DNA from: CAIVVT01 sp963838205 | GTDB taxonomy: Bacteria > Acidobacteriota > Terriglobia > Bryobacterales > Bryobacteraceae | Reading direction: 5' to 3' | DNA length: 64,000 nt | Assembly (NCBI GenBank): GCA_963838205.1 | Contig: CAWIQF010000001.1 | Location: 248,001 to 312,000 of the forward strand | Shown here: in pieces, positions 55,547-64,000 of the stretch | Position numbering within the stretch: position 1 is the stretch's first letter | How the letters are laid out: the number at the start of each line of letters is the position of its first letter | Program-made: the position numbers and the translations under genes | Notes under the pieces: generated by a model | Databases searched by the model: none | What the model saw: the letters and a program-made list of their open reading frames with translations, nothing else | What the model was told of the DNA's origin: nothing

Positions 55547-56494
55547 ATGACTCGTCGCACTCTCATGGGCGCCATGGCGCTCGCCCCTCTCGCCGCCACT
55601 GCCGCACGCAAGGAGTGGAAACCCCAGCTCGGCATTCTAGGTAACTACACCGTCGGCAACGTGGAGTTTGCCCACTCGCTGGGCTACACCAACATGATTC
55701 TGGGCGTCGGCTCCGGCGCCGCTCTGGACGCCGCTAAAGTCAGGCCGGCGCAGATTGACAGCGTGAAGCAGACCCTGGCGCGCAACTCCATCGGCGTCTC
55801 GGCCCTCGAAGTGGTCCTCAATCACACCGATCCCGACCCCGGCAAGCGAGCCAGTAACAACGACTATTTCGTCAAAGCCATCGAGCTTGCCGGCGCGCTC
55901 GGCGTGCCCTTCATCGGCACCATGTCCGGCAACAATCCCTCTCAGCCGTTCCTCAAACAGGTCGATGAAATCGTGCGCGTCTACCACGAGAAGTACTTCG
56001 CCGCCTGCGAAAAGTACAAAGTGCGCCTGTGCTGGGAGCCCTGGCCCGAAGGCCCCAACGTCGCCACCAGTCCGGTCGGCTACGAGGCCCTCTTCAAGGC
56101 CTTTAACGACTCGCCCTACGTCGGCCTGCAGTACGACCCGTCGCACTTCGTCCGCCAGTTCATGGACCCCATGCAGACCGCGCGCGATTTCGCCCGCTAC
56201 ATCTACGACGTCCATCTCAAGGACACCGAAATCCTGTGGCCGGTCCTGCGCCGCGGCGGCATCACGCCCGTCAACCACGCCTCGTGGTGGCGCTATCGCA
56301 TCCCTGGAATGGGCTGCATCAATTGGGCCGAGTTTTTCTCGATCCTCCAGGATGCGGGCTACCAGGGCGCGATGAGCGTCGAGCATGAAGACTCGCTGTA
56401 CGGCGACGGCACCAACCGCGGCCCCGACTTCAGCGCGGAGTACAAGGTCGGCTTCGTCATGGCCAAGCGCTACCTCGCGCAGTACGTGCCATAA
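55547..56494 (+). CDS. Xylose-isomerase-like sugar epimerase/isomerase, Tat-exported
   Basis: 315 residues. MTRRTLMGAMALAPLAATAA is a twin-arginine-like leader. The rest is a TIM barrel: TVGNVEFAHSLGYTNMILG, GVSALEVVLNHTDPDPGK, LCWEPWPEG with metal-binding Glu, LQYDPSHF with Asp-His, VHLKDTE and SVEHEDSLYG with the last Glu. These are the metal ligands of the AP endonuclease 2 family. It probably acts with the Gfo/Idh/MocA enzymes on sugars outside the cytoplasm. TAGAAT is 9 bases before the ATG. Confidence 0.88.
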   Translation: MTRRTLMGAMALAPLAATAARKEWKPQLGILGNYTVGNVEFAHSLGYTNMILGVGSGAALDAAKVRPAQIDSVKQTLARNSIGVSALEVVLNHTDPDPGKRASNNDYFVKAIELAGALGVPFIGTMSGNNPSQPFLKQVDEIVRVYHEKYFAACEKYKVRLCWEPWPEGPNVATSPVGYEALFKAFNDSPYVGLQYDPSHFVRQFMDPMQTARDFARYIYDVHLKDTEILWPVLRRGGITPVNHASWWRYRIPGMGCINWAEFFSILQDAGYQGAMSVEHEDSLYGDGTNRGPDFSAEYKVGFVMAKRYLAQYVP

Positions 56495-56718
56495 CGGTCT
56501 GTATTCGAAATCCAGCGCGACCGCCTGACGGAGCCGCGACTGTCTGACGGAGCCGCGACTGTCTGACGGAGCCGCGACTGCAAGGAGCGGTTCTTCGCGT
56601 TGTTACCGAGCCGCGTGTTTCTGAGCCGCGATCGTCAGGGAGCGGATGCGTCATTGCGCCGCACCCAGCGTGACGGAGCCACGACTGAAAGCAGCGGTTG
56701 TGTCAGGCCGCCCCGCCG
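56495..56718. repeat. GAGCCGCGACTG array, with three perfect 19-base tandem copies
   Basis: CTGACGGAGCCGCGACTGT at 56525-56543, 56544-56562 and 56563-56581 (last base C), then further degenerate GAGCCGCG units with AAGGAGCGG-type tails to 56695. It fills the gap between the epimerase and permease genes. Confidence 0.8.
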
Positions 56719-57978
56719 CTACTCGTAGTGCAGGGCCTCGATCGGGTCCATCCGCGCCGCTTTGATTGCCGGCGCCAGGCCTGCGATGAGGCCCACCAGG
56801 AACAGCACGGTCGTGGAAACCACGATCGACGTCAGCGAGACGCCGAGGTGGATGTCCCCAGTGTGCGTGGTGTCCTGGAACGCCGGGCCCAGGAACGGCA
56901 TCGTGCCGATCAGCATCGTCACGCCCCATCCGGCCACGATGCCCAGCGCGCCGCCCGCCGCCACCACCAGCGACGCCTCCAACAGGAATTGCTTAAGGAT
57001 CATGCTCCTCCGCCCGCCCAGCGCCTTGATCATGCCGATCTCTCTTGTCCGGTCGATCACCGACGTCAGCATGATATTCGCGAGCCCCACGCCGCCGATC
57101 GCCAGCGTCAACGTCCCCACGAAGCCCAGCAGCACCTGCACCGCCAGCGTCATCCCGTCGATGATCCGCATGAACTTGCCGAAGGCGATAATCTCGATCG
57201 CTTTCTCGTCAGTCGGCGCGAATTTGTGCAGTTCCGCCAGCTTCGCCCGCACCTGCTTCACCGCCTGATCGCTAGCCTCTCCGCTGACCGGCTTAAACAC
57301 CAGGAACCACGGATAGTGGATATCGCCGAAGATCGAAAACGTGTCGTACGGAATGAATCCGCATTGGTTGTCCGGCTCATTGTAATTCGCGATCTGCAGC
57401 TTCGTATCCAGCACGCCGATCACCGTGAACCGGACGCCGTTCAGCGTCACTTCCTGGTCCACTGCCGGCGCCTCGCTGAACAGATCCTTCGCCACTTTCG
57501 CGCCCAGCACGATCACGCGCGACTGGTGCAGCCGGTCGTCCTCGTTGATCCACCGCCCCGCGGACAACTTCGTGTTCCGCACCACTTCGTACTCCGGATA
57601 CACCGCCCGCAGCGCCATCTCCTTGTCGCGATGCCCGCTGTTGGCTTTTACGCCGTACTTCATGATCTCCGGCGACAGCGCCTGCACCAGCGGCACCGTC
57701 TCCTTGACGATGGCCGCGTCGGCCAGTTCCAGCCGCACCTTGCGGCCGGCCCGCAATCCGCCCTCCTGCGACGAAGTCTGCCCGTTAAAACAGATCACCA
57801 GGTTCTGGCCCACCGCCGTGAACGCCTTCACCAGCGCGTTGCTGAACCCGTCGCCGTAGCTGATCAGGATCACGAAACACGCCACGCCCCAAGCCAGGCT
57901 GGTCGTCGTGAAGATCGTCCGCCCGCGGTGGAACCGCAGCGCGGCCATCGATTCCGAGAATATGAATCGCCAGCTCAT
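56719..57978 (-). CDS. MacB-like ABC transporter permease (FtsX family)
   Basis: 419 residues from ATG 57978, with AGGA nine bases upstream. One helix (TSLAWGVACFVILISYG), a periplasmic MacB domain (about residues 45-290), then three C-terminal helices (VQVLLGFVGTLTLAIGGVGLANIML, LVVAAGGALGIVAGWGVTMLIG, TTVLFLVGLIAGLAPA) and the closing KAARMDPIEALHYE signature. No ATPase domain is fused. It follows a second permease on the same strand; together they may form one exporter complex with an ATPase from elsewhere. Confidence 0.87.
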   Translation of the reverse strand: MSWRFIFSESMAALRFHRGRTIFTTTSLAWGVACFVILISYGDGFSNALVKAFTAVGQNLVICFNGQTSSQEGGLRAGRKVRLELADAAIVKETVPLVQALSPEIMKYGVKANSGHRDKEMALRAVYPEYEVVRNTKLSAGRWINEDDRLHQSRVIVLGAKVAKDLFSEAPAVDQEVTLNGVRFTVIGVLDTKLQIANYNEPDNQCGFIPYDTFSIFGDIHYPWFLVFKPVSGEASDQAVKQVRAKLAELHKFAPTDEKAIEIIAFGKFMRIIDGMTLAVQVLLGFVGTLTLAIGGVGLANIMLTSVIDRTREIGMIKALGGRRSMILKQFLLEASLVVAAGGALGIVAGWGVTMLIGTMPFLGPAFQDTTHTGDIHLGVSLTSIVVSTTVLFLVGLIAGLAPAIKAARMDPIEALHYE

Positions 57979-58019
57979 TTTCCAATTCCTTCGCGCTCTC
58001 ACCTGCTGCCAAGCCGCTT

Positions 58020-58109
58020 TGTTACGGGGCCGTGCGTGTTGCCGAGCCGCCTTGTTACGGAGCCGCGCCTCTTATGGAGCCGCGACTGTAAGGAGCGGTG
58101 CGCGCGCCG
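58020..58109. repeat. GAGCCGCGACTG-family element between the two permeases
   Basis: Degenerate units GAGCCGCCTTGTTACGG, GAGCCGCGCCTCTTATG and GAGCCGCGACTGTAAGGAGC, followed by GCGGTGCGCGCGCCG to the stop of the upstream permease. Confidence 0.7.
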
Positions 58110-59486
58110 CTAGCGCTCGAACCGCAGCGCCTCCACCGGCGTCATCCCGGCCGCCCGCCGCGCCGGCGGCAGCGCGGACAATACCGCCACGAGGCCCAGC
58201 GCCAGCGTCGCCAGCGCCAGCACGTTCCAGTGAATCGGCAGGCCAGCGAACATCGACACGTGCGCCATGTTGACCAGCCAGTCCACCAGGACCGACAGCA
58301 GCCACACCAGCACCAGGCCGATCACTCCGGCCAGAATCGCCAGGAACACGCCCTCCAGGAAGAAATCGAGCGTGATCCGGCGCCTGGTCGCCCCGACCGC
58401 CTTCTTCAACCCGATCTCGTTCGTGCGCTCGCGCACCGCCATCATCATCGTGTTCATCACCCCGATGCCGCCCAGCGAGAGCGTGACCAGCGCCACCACC
58501 GCCAGGAAGATCTCGCCCGCGTCGAACATCGAGTCGAACATCTCGCTTTCCTTGATCATGTCCCACGTTTCCAGCGCGCTCTCGTCATGTGGGTCGAACT
58601 CTTTCACCTTGCCTAGCGCCGCCTTCACCTCGGCTTCGGCCTCCCTCCAGCGCTTCGTCGATGCGGGCCGGTAAATGATGCAGTTCGCGCGACCCTCGGC
58701 GTAGTCCTCGCGCCGATCGGGCATGTCCCGCAGCAGCACCGGCTCGGGCACCAGAATCTTGTCGTTGTCCCACCCGTCGTAGCTCGAATTCTGGTCCTTC
58801 TCCGACATCAAGCCGATTACTTCATACGGGTAATTCTTCAGGTAAATCGTCTCCCCCAGCGGCACCGGTTTCTTTTCGAAAAGCTGCTTGCGCACCGACG
58901 CGCCCAGCACCGCCACGCGCCGTAGCTCCCGCACATCGGCCGCGCTGATTGCGCGCCCCTTCTCCACTGGCAGGTTGCGCAGTTGCAAATACTCCGGCGT
59001 CACCCCCACCGTCAGGAACCGTCCGGCGTTGGTGGCGCTGTGCGCCGGCACCTGCTCCGTCTTCGTCTCGGAGGCTACGACGCCTACCGCCGGACACTGC
59101 GTGCGAATCAGATTCACGTCTTCGCGTTTCAGCCGGATAGAGCGCCCGGCTCGTTTGCCGCCGGCCTGCAACTCCGTCGTTCCGCCCCATAGGAACACCA
59201 GGTTGTCGCCGATCTGCGACATGTTCTTGCGCTGCCCTTCGCGGAAACCGTCCGACAGCGCCGACATCATCACCAGCGATGCAATGCCCCATCCAATGCC
59301 GAACATCGTCAGGAAACTGCGCAGCTTGTTGCGCCGCAGATTCGCCAGCGTTTGCCGCGCCAGATCCCACAACAGCTCGAATGCGTACATTTCGCGAACT
59401 CTACGATGTATTCTCCCTCCGCGCAGAACCTCCAGGCGCGAAGGGTCCAACGGCGGCAGGGTTCGTGGCTCGACGGCAGCGCTCAT
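58110..59486 (-). CDS. MacB-like ABC transporter permease (FtsX family)
   Basis: 458 residues from ATG 59486, with GAGG eight bases upstream (ATG 59390 also possible). An N-terminal helix (RNKLRSFLTMFGIGWGIASLVMMSALSDG) is followed by the MacB periplasmic domain, three helices (IFLAVVALVTLSLGGIGVMNTMMMAV and later) and ends PVEALRFER. It pairs with the permease at 56719; both lack an adjacent ATPase and membrane-fusion protein. Acidobacteria often carry many such MacB-like permeases. Confidence 0.87.
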   Translation of the reverse strand: MSAAVEPRTLPPLDPSRLEVLRGGRIHRRVREMYAFELLWDLARQTLANLRRNKLRSFLTMFGIGWGIASLVMMSALSDGFREGQRKNMSQIGDNLVFLWGGTTELQAGGKRAGRSIRLKREDVNLIRTQCPAVGVVASETKTEQVPAHSATNAGRFLTVGVTPEYLQLRNLPVEKGRAISAADVRELRRVAVLGASVRKQLFEKKPVPLGETIYLKNYPYEVIGLMSEKDQNSSYDGWDNDKILVPEPVLLRDMPDRREDYAEGRANCIIYRPASTKRWREAEAEVKAALGKVKEFDPHDESALETWDMIKESEMFDSMFDAGEIFLAVVALVTLSLGGIGVMNTMMMAVRERTNEIGLKKAVGATRRRITLDFFLEGVFLAILAGVIGLVLVWLLSVLVDWLVNMAHVSMFAGLPIHWNVLALATLALGLVAVLSALPPARRAAGMTPVEALRFER

Positions 59487-59614
59487 GCAGCGATCCTCTA
59501 TTCCCTGCATACGGTTTGGACGCCGCCGATGTTCCCTTCGTCTCCCCCAGGGGCTGGAAACGGTTGTAAACAGGATCTGCGGCCCTGTTGATCCCGGCAG
59601 GAAATCGCCGCTGC

Positions 59615-59645
59615 ATCCGCTGCGCCGTGTGGACGGATCCGTCTG
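59615..59645. repeat. Copy of the CCGTCTGTC palindrome family
   Basis: GTGTGGACGGATCCGTCTGT; the core GACGGATCCGTC is perfect. It stands about 35 bases before the deacetylase-like gene. Confidence 0.5.
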
Positions 59646-59673
59646 TCGCCGAACCCTGGGACAATGGAAACCG

Positions 59674-60633
59674 ATGCACCCCGGCGCGCCGCCACCGACC
59701 GGACTGGTTTTCGACCCGCTCTTCGAACGCCACGACCCCGGCGACGGCCATCCGGAACGCCCCGCGCGCTACGCCGCACTGCACCACGCCCTCGCCGATT
59801 CGGGGTTGTTGCAATCCCTCCCGTCCATCCGGCCCCGCGCCGCGCGCGACGAGGACCTGCACCTGGTCCACACGCGCGCGTATATCCAGGTGGTCCGGCA
59901 CGACGTGGGGCGCCAGGCCCGACAGCTCAGCACTGGCGACACCGCGCTCGGCGTTCACACCTTCGACGCCGCCCTGATGGCCGCCGGCGGCTGCCTCTCC
60001 GCCGTTGACGCCATTTTCACGGGCCGCGTGCGCAACGCTTTCGCCGCCGTCCGTCCGCCCGGCCACCACGCCACCGCCACCCGCGGCATGGGCTTCTGCG
60101 TATTCAATAATGTAGCCATCGCCGCGCGCTACGCGCAGCGGGTCCACCATGCCGAGCGCATCCTGATCGCCGATTGGGACGTCCACCACGGCAACGGCAC
60201 CCAGGACATTTTCTATCGCGACCCCAGCGTCTTTTTCTTCAGCACCCACCAGTCGCCGTGGTATCCCGGCACCGGCGCGCACGACGAAACCGGCGCCGAT
60301 GCGGGCCACGGCACGACCCTGAACTGCCCGTTCCACGCCGGCGCCGGCCACTCCGAAATCGTCGGCGCGTTTCGTAGGAAACTGCTGCCCGCCGCCATGG
60401 AATTCCGCCCTGATTTCGTCATCCTCTCCGCCGGTTTCGACTCGCGCCACGACGACCCGCTGGGCCACTTCGTTCTGAAAGATGCCGACTTCGCCGAACT
60501 GACTACGTTGATGATGGAGATTGCCGATCGCTGGGCCGGCGGACGCCTGCTCAGCGTGCTCGAAGGCGGCTACAATCTGACCGGATTGGCCGCCGCCACT
60601 GTGGCTCACCTCGACGCTTTGCGCGGCGTCTGA
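59674..60633 (+). CDS. Histone-deacetylase-like amidohydrolase
   Basis: 319 residues from ATG 59674. Arginase/deacetylase fold: PERPARYAALHHAL, AVRPPGHHAT with the two catalytic His, GFCVFNNVAIAARYA, the metal-binding IADWDVHHGNGT (Asp and His) and SAGFDSRHDDPLG (Asp), then LEGGYN. This is the bacterial acetylpolyamine/HDAC-like family; substrate may be acetylpolyamines or acetyl-lysine. GACAAT is 8 bases before the ATG. Confidence 0.92.
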   Translation: MHPGAPPPTGLVFDPLFERHDPGDGHPERPARYAALHHALADSGLLQSLPSIRPRAARDEDLHLVHTRAYIQVVRHDVGRQARQLSTGDTALGVHTFDAALMAAGGCLSAVDAIFTGRVRNAFAAVRPPGHHATATRGMGFCVFNNVAIAARYAQRVHHAERILIADWDVHHGNGTQDIFYRDPSVFFFSTHQSPWYPGTGAHDETGADAGHGTTLNCPFHAGAGHSEIVGAFRRKLLPAAMEFRPDFVILSAGFDSRHDDPLGHFVLKDADFAELTTLMMEIADRWAGGRLLSVLEGGYNLTGLAAATVAHLDALRGV

Positions 60634-61158
60634 AGCATCAGTTTCCGCGTGCAAAACAGCGCCAGAATCATGCCTGTCCGGTTGAGCACCTTTCTAATCG
60701 ACGCAAGCACTCACTAATCAACCAGTCAAAGTCGTTCCGACCCGTAATCGATTTCAATTCCGGCGGCGCGATTGCGGACCATCCAACGGCCCGGCGACGG
60801 CTGCTGAAAATTGACAAACCCGCTACTAGTAGCGGCCCTCGTCTGCAAGTTATTGATTATAAACAGCCAATTAGAGCACCCCCGCTACACCGTAGCGGCT
60901 TGTCCGCGGCCGGACCCGGAAATGCCCATGCCGACCAGCGCGTCCGAGCCTCAACCGGACAGGCATGCCCACTCATCCGGTTTCCGGGCTACGACCCGCT
61001 GCCGCCGCGCCGGCCGCTGATCGGCTCGACCACTACCCAACCGATCGCGGGCTTTAGCAAAAGGAATTGACGCGCCGGATCGGCGCACCCCGCAGCCGGC
61101 GGGTGCGATTGTCTTCACGAGGCACGCGAGAGACAATCAGCAACAGATACCGCATCCC
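60634..61158. other. Non-coding region upstream of the UroD-family gene
   Basis: No protein of note. Holds two spaced CCGCTAC/GTAGCGG palindromes near the left and a CGCACCC/GGGTGCG dyad (61084-61107) about 50 bases before the gene, which may be regulatory. Confidence 0.55.
60820..60898. promoter_or_regulatory. Pair of CCGCTAC/GTAGCGG palindromes, possible operator
   Basis: CCGCTACTAGTAGCGG at 60820-60835 and CCGCTAC, 3 bases, GTAGCGG at 60882-60898. TTGACA lies just left of the first copy and TTATAA lies between the two copies. Confidence 0.55.
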
Positions 61159-62316
61159 ATGACGCCCCGCCAACGCCTGCTTTGCGCCCTCCGGCGCCAG
61201 ACTCCGGATCGGCTGAGCGTGACCACCCATCACGTGATGCCCGCGTTCCTCGAATCGCATTTAGGAGGCATCTCCGCCGGCGAGTTTTTCGACCGTTTCG
61301 GTCTGGACGCGATCCACTGGACCGTGCCGCACATGCCGGACGCCGGGGCCGGCGAGTACCCCGATCCGCTGCAAGGCGAGATCGGTTTCCTGGAGAGCCG
61401 GCGCGTGTCGTCTCCGGAGTGGCACGTGGAGTCCGAGGACTGCTCCGAGGGCGCGCGCCGTCTCACGCGCTATCGTTTCGTGACGCCGCGCAGCGAGTTG
61501 GGTATGGTGATCGAGGATGCCGGATACACGGCCTGGGTGCGCGAGCCGTTGATCAAGCAAGAGCAGGATATCGACGTGATCGGCGAGTTCGCTACGGCGC
61601 CGAAGTGCGACGTCGCGGAGGTCAATCGGGCGGCCGGGGAAATGGGCGAGCGCGGCATCGTGCGCGGGCATATCTGCTGCTTCGACGTGTTCGGTCAGCC
61701 GGGCTGCTGGCAGGACGCCTGCTGCCTGGCGGGCACCGAAGCGATGATCCTGGCCACCGAGGACGACCCGCAATGGGTACATGAGTTCCTCAAGATCCTG
61801 CAGCGCCGCAAGCGCGTGTTCGTGCGGTCGCTGCAGGGCGCGCGCTACGACATTCTCGAACTAGGCGGCGGCGACGCTTCCTCCACGGTGATCTCGCCGC
61901 GCATCTTCGACCGCTTCGTGGCGCCGTACGATTGCGAACTGATCGAGGAGGCCCACCACGCCGGGCAGCGGATCGTCTATCACACCTGTGGGGGCATGAT
62001 GCCGCTACTGGAGCGCATCGCCGGCATGGGTCCCGACGCCATGGAGACCTTCACGCCCCGCGGCATGGGCGGCGATACGGACCTGGCCGAGGCCAAGCGC
62101 CGCATCGGGGATCGAGTCTGCATGATCGGCGGGTTCGACCAGTTTCACTTCCTGAAAGGCTGCACGCCCGAGGAGACCCGCCGCGAAGTCCGCCGCTGTT
62201 TCGAAGCGGCCGGCGCGGGCGGCGGTTATATTCTGAGCCCTTCGGATCACTTCTTTGAAGCGGACCTGCCGCTGCTGGAGGCGTTCGCCGACGAAGCGCG
62301 GCAATGCGTGTACTGA
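61159..62316 (+). CDS. Uroporphyrinogen decarboxylase family protein
   Basis: 385 residues. MTPRQRLLCALRRQTPDRLS is the usual opening, with a UroD/MtaA TIM barrel (VHEFLKILQRRKRVFVRSL, YDILELGGGDASSTVISPR, IVYHTCGGMMPLLERIAG, CMIGGFDQFHFLKGCTPEE, GGYILSPSDHF). The HTCGG with Cys and the GG pattern are like the corrinoid methyltransferase branch (MtaA, CmuA), not true HemE. Likely demethylates a methoxylated compound or acts in one-carbon transfer; no corrinoid protein is next to it. Confidence 0.8.
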   Translation: MTPRQRLLCALRRQTPDRLSVTTHHVMPAFLESHLGGISAGEFFDRFGLDAIHWTVPHMPDAGAGEYPDPLQGEIGFLESRRVSSPEWHVESEDCSEGARRLTRYRFVTPRSELGMVIEDAGYTAWVREPLIKQEQDIDVIGEFATAPKCDVAEVNRAAGEMGERGIVRGHICCFDVFGQPGCWQDACCLAGTEAMILATEDDPQWVHEFLKILQRRKRVFVRSLQGARYDILELGGGDASSTVISPRIFDRFVAPYDCELIEEAHHAGQRIVYHTCGGMMPLLERIAGMGPDAMETFTPRGMGGDTDLAEAKRRIGDRVCMIGGFDQFHFLKGCTPEETRREVRRCFEAAGAGGGYILSPSDHFFEADLPLLEAFADEARQCVY

Positions 62317-62412
62317 GCCGGAGATCGGGATTCTACTGGCTGGCGCGCTGACTTCCGCACGGGACGTCGCGGCGCCGGCTGGATTGAGCCCAGCCCCCGA
62401 AGTGCGGCCCCC

Positions 62413-63792
62413 TTATTTGGCGGGAACTGCGGTCTCCACTGCCTCTTGGTCCGCCCACGCCCTCTCGATTTCCTCCAGAGTTTTGTTCTTGGTTTCGGGA
62501 ACCCAGCGCCAGGTGACGACGGCCTGCGCGATGGCCATCGCCGCGAGGAATCCGAATGTGACGGCCTTGCCGATCTGGTTGAACGCGTACGGGAAGAAGA
62601 GCACGACGACGGCGTTGGCGATCCACTGCGTGAGCACAGGCACGGCCATGGCGGTGCCGCGGATGTTGTTCGGGAAGATCTCCGAGACCAGCGTCCAGAA
62701 GACCGGGCCGATGCACGACGCGAAGAATGCCAGATAGCCCAGGATCAGGATCAGCACGACCGTGCCTTGGAAGCGGCCGGCTGCAACCGTCGCGGCGAGA
62801 AGCATCAGGGCGGCTGCCATGCCGAGCGAGCCGACGATGTAGAGCGGCTTGCGCCCGAAGCGGTCGATCATCCAGAACGACACCAAGGTGAACACAAGAT
62901 TATTCACCCCGACGATGAAGGTGGAAAACAGAGCGGCGTCGAGCTTCCAGCCGGCGGAGCGCAGGATCGTTGGAGCGTAGTCGATGATGGTGTTGATCCC
63001 GGAGACGTGCACCAGGATGGCCAGGACAAAGCCGACCACCACCGCGCGCCGGATTCCAGGCCGCAGCAGATCGAGCCAGGCGTGACGCTTCTCGGCCAGG
63101 CTGGCGCGGATTTCGACGGCCTCCGATTCGGCGCTCGCGCGTCCCGCAATGCGCTCCAGAATCGCCAACCCCTCGCGTTCCCGGCCAGCCAGAAACAGGT
63201 ACCGCGGCGTCTCGGGCGCGCGCAGCAACAGCACAAAGAAGATCACCGAGGGGATCACCCCGGTGATGAACATCCAGCGCCAATTGCCCGCGCCGGCGTT
63301 ACGCAGCAGGTAGTTGATGCAATACGACATCAGGATGCCGACCACGATGGACAACTGATATAGCGTCCCCATGCGCCCGCGCAGCGAAGGCGGCGAAACT
63401 TCCGCCACGTACATCGGCGACAGAATGGACGCGCCTCCGACCGCCAGCCCGCCGATGAAGCGCGCCAGCACGAAAGTGGCGAAACTCGGCGCCATGCCGG
63501 TGGCGATGGAAGTGGCGGAAAACAGCACCGCCACCCACAACAGAATGCTCCGCCGGCCGTACCGGTTAGTGAGCCGCCCTGCCACCGTCGAGCCGATCAC
63601 GCAGCCGAACAGCAGCGAACTGAAAGCCCAGCCCAAGCTCAAGTCGGTCAGCTGAAAGTGATGGGTCAGGAACGGACCTGCGCCGGTGATGATGGCAATG
63701 TCGAAGCCGAAGAGCAGTCCTCCCAACGCCGCGGTGGCAGCCAGGAAGATCAGGTAGCCGAGGTTGATTTTACCCGCCAAAACTTCTCTCAT
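62413..63792 (-). CDS. Sugar porter-family MFS transporter
   Basis: 459 residues, twelve predicted helices. Family signatures: LLFGFDIAIITGA, RLTNRYGRRSILL, RAPETPRYLFLAGR, NTIIDYAPTILRSAGW, WMIDRFGRKPLYI and the closing PETKNKTLEEIE. These define proton-coupled sugar transporters such as XylE and GalP. It probably brings in a product of the secreted sugar enzymes. TACAAT is 9 bases before the ATG; no ribosome site. Convergent with the UroD-family gene. Confidence 0.93.
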   Translation of the reverse strand: MREVLAGKINLGYLIFLAATAALGGLLFGFDIAIITGAGPFLTHHFQLTDLSLGWAFSSLLFGCVIGSTVAGRLTNRYGRRSILLWVAVLFSATSIATGMAPSFATFVLARFIGGLAVGGASILSPMYVAEVSPPSLRGRMGTLYQLSIVVGILMSYCINYLLRNAGAGNWRWMFITGVIPSVIFFVLLLRAPETPRYLFLAGREREGLAILERIAGRASAESEAVEIRASLAEKRHAWLDLLRPGIRRAVVVGFVLAILVHVSGINTIIDYAPTILRSAGWKLDAALFSTFIVGVNNLVFTLVSFWMIDRFGRKPLYIVGSLGMAAALMLLAATVAAGRFQGTVVLILILGYLAFFASCIGPVFWTLVSEIFPNNIRGTAMAVPVLTQWIANAVVVLFFPYAFNQIGKAVTFGFLAAMAIAQAVVTWRWVPETKNKTLEEIERAWADQEAVETAVPAK

Positions 63793-63933
63793 GGATTCTT
63801 CATTGTATTGACATTGCAGGCGCTTCCCGGAGAGCCGCGATCAAACGCCAGAGGCTGCTCCAGGCCGTACCAGGCGATGGACTCGTCGAGCGCGAGATTA
63901 CACTCTCTTCGCGTGATCGGCGACAAAACGATT

Positions 63934-64000
63934 TCACTCCGAAAACTTGATGCTGCGCGTGTCGGTTTCGAGACCGGTGCGCTTGGTCAGCACCGTGTAG
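63934..64000 (-). CDS. C-terminal end of an unidentified gene (runs off right edge)
   Basis: The minus-strand frame entering from the right reads TVLTKRTGLETDTRSIKFSE before a TGA at 63934. It is in the same direction as the transporter and 140 bases upstream of it. Only 22 residues are visible, so the family cannot be named. Confidence 0.35.
   Translation of the reverse strand, partial: YTVLTKRTGLETDTRSIKFSE

Noticed and set aside
56698..58113. 471-codon plus-strand frame opposite the permease
   Set aside because: Shadow frame rich in His, Arg and Gln, with the permease on the other strand clearly real; its end reads through repeats.

Overview
The window looks like a contig from an acidobacterium, most likely of the Bryobacterales/Solibacter type. 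This rests on gene content: high-GC coding sequence, three secreted Gfo/Idh/MocA oxidoreductases plus a xylose-isomerase-like sugar epimerase that all carry Tat-like RR leaders, MacB-like FtsX permeases without a neighbouring ATPase, a fucokinase/GDP-fucose pyrophosphorylase fusion, an rpoN-hpf-rapZ cluster and lpt genes implying an LPS outer membrane. No rRNA, tRNA, phage, CRISPR or IS element was found, so taxonomy stays an inference.

Layout. 1-3.7 kb: the start of a lipoprotein-like gene running off the left edge (absent from simple ATG-to-stop ORF finding) and a large secreted protein. 3.7-7.2 kb: a minus-strand operon of alpha/beta hydrolase, RNase III-like protein, NfeD protease and SPFH/slipin (frameshifted). 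7.3-12.2 kb: Gfo/Idh/MocA oxidoreductase, membrane patatin, POTRA protein. 12.3-16 kb: lpdA-lipB-E2, a lipoate-dependent dehydrogenase cluster. 16.2-18 kb: glycosyltransferase, signal peptidase I, DUF2905. 18.07-18.78 kb: a gene-free block with its own promoter, many hairpins and a terminator, the best candidate for an undescribed structured RNA. 18.9-31.4 kb: Fkp, EamA, PfkB, an FNR-like reductase, a Cys-rich frameshifted protein, dGTPase, YfgM-like protein, an anti-sigma/antagonist pair, glycosyltransferase, sigma-54 activator and RlpA. 31.5-31.73 kb: an isolated 24-residue lysine-rich gene with strong promoter and terminator. 31.7-42 kb: MidA, Der, TypA (frameshifted), an oxidoreductase, an alkyltransferase-like protein, a toxin-antitoxin pair and GH20. 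42-46 kb: oxidoreductase, Smr, MoaA, NadA. 46-53 kb: rapZ-hpf-rpoN-lptB and an LptA/C-like protein (frameshifted), with a second possible RNA between lptB and lptA. 53-55.4 kb: groESL. 55.5-64 kb: sugar epimerase, two permeases, a histone-deacetylase-like amidohydrolase, a UroD-family protein, a sugar MFS transporter and the end of an unidentified gene.

Four genes (slipin, Cys-rich protein, TypA, LptA/C) are each broken by exactly one extra nucleotide, three of them in a run of identical bases, which points to assembly or sequencing error rather than decay. Intergenic DNA carries several short repeat families: a GAGCCGCGACTG element at five loci, a palindrome ahead of four plus-strand genes, and pairs of spaced palindromes. 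At least ten genes have a TANNNT box 6-9 nt before the start codon and no Shine-Dalgarno sequence, suggesting frequent leaderless transcripts.
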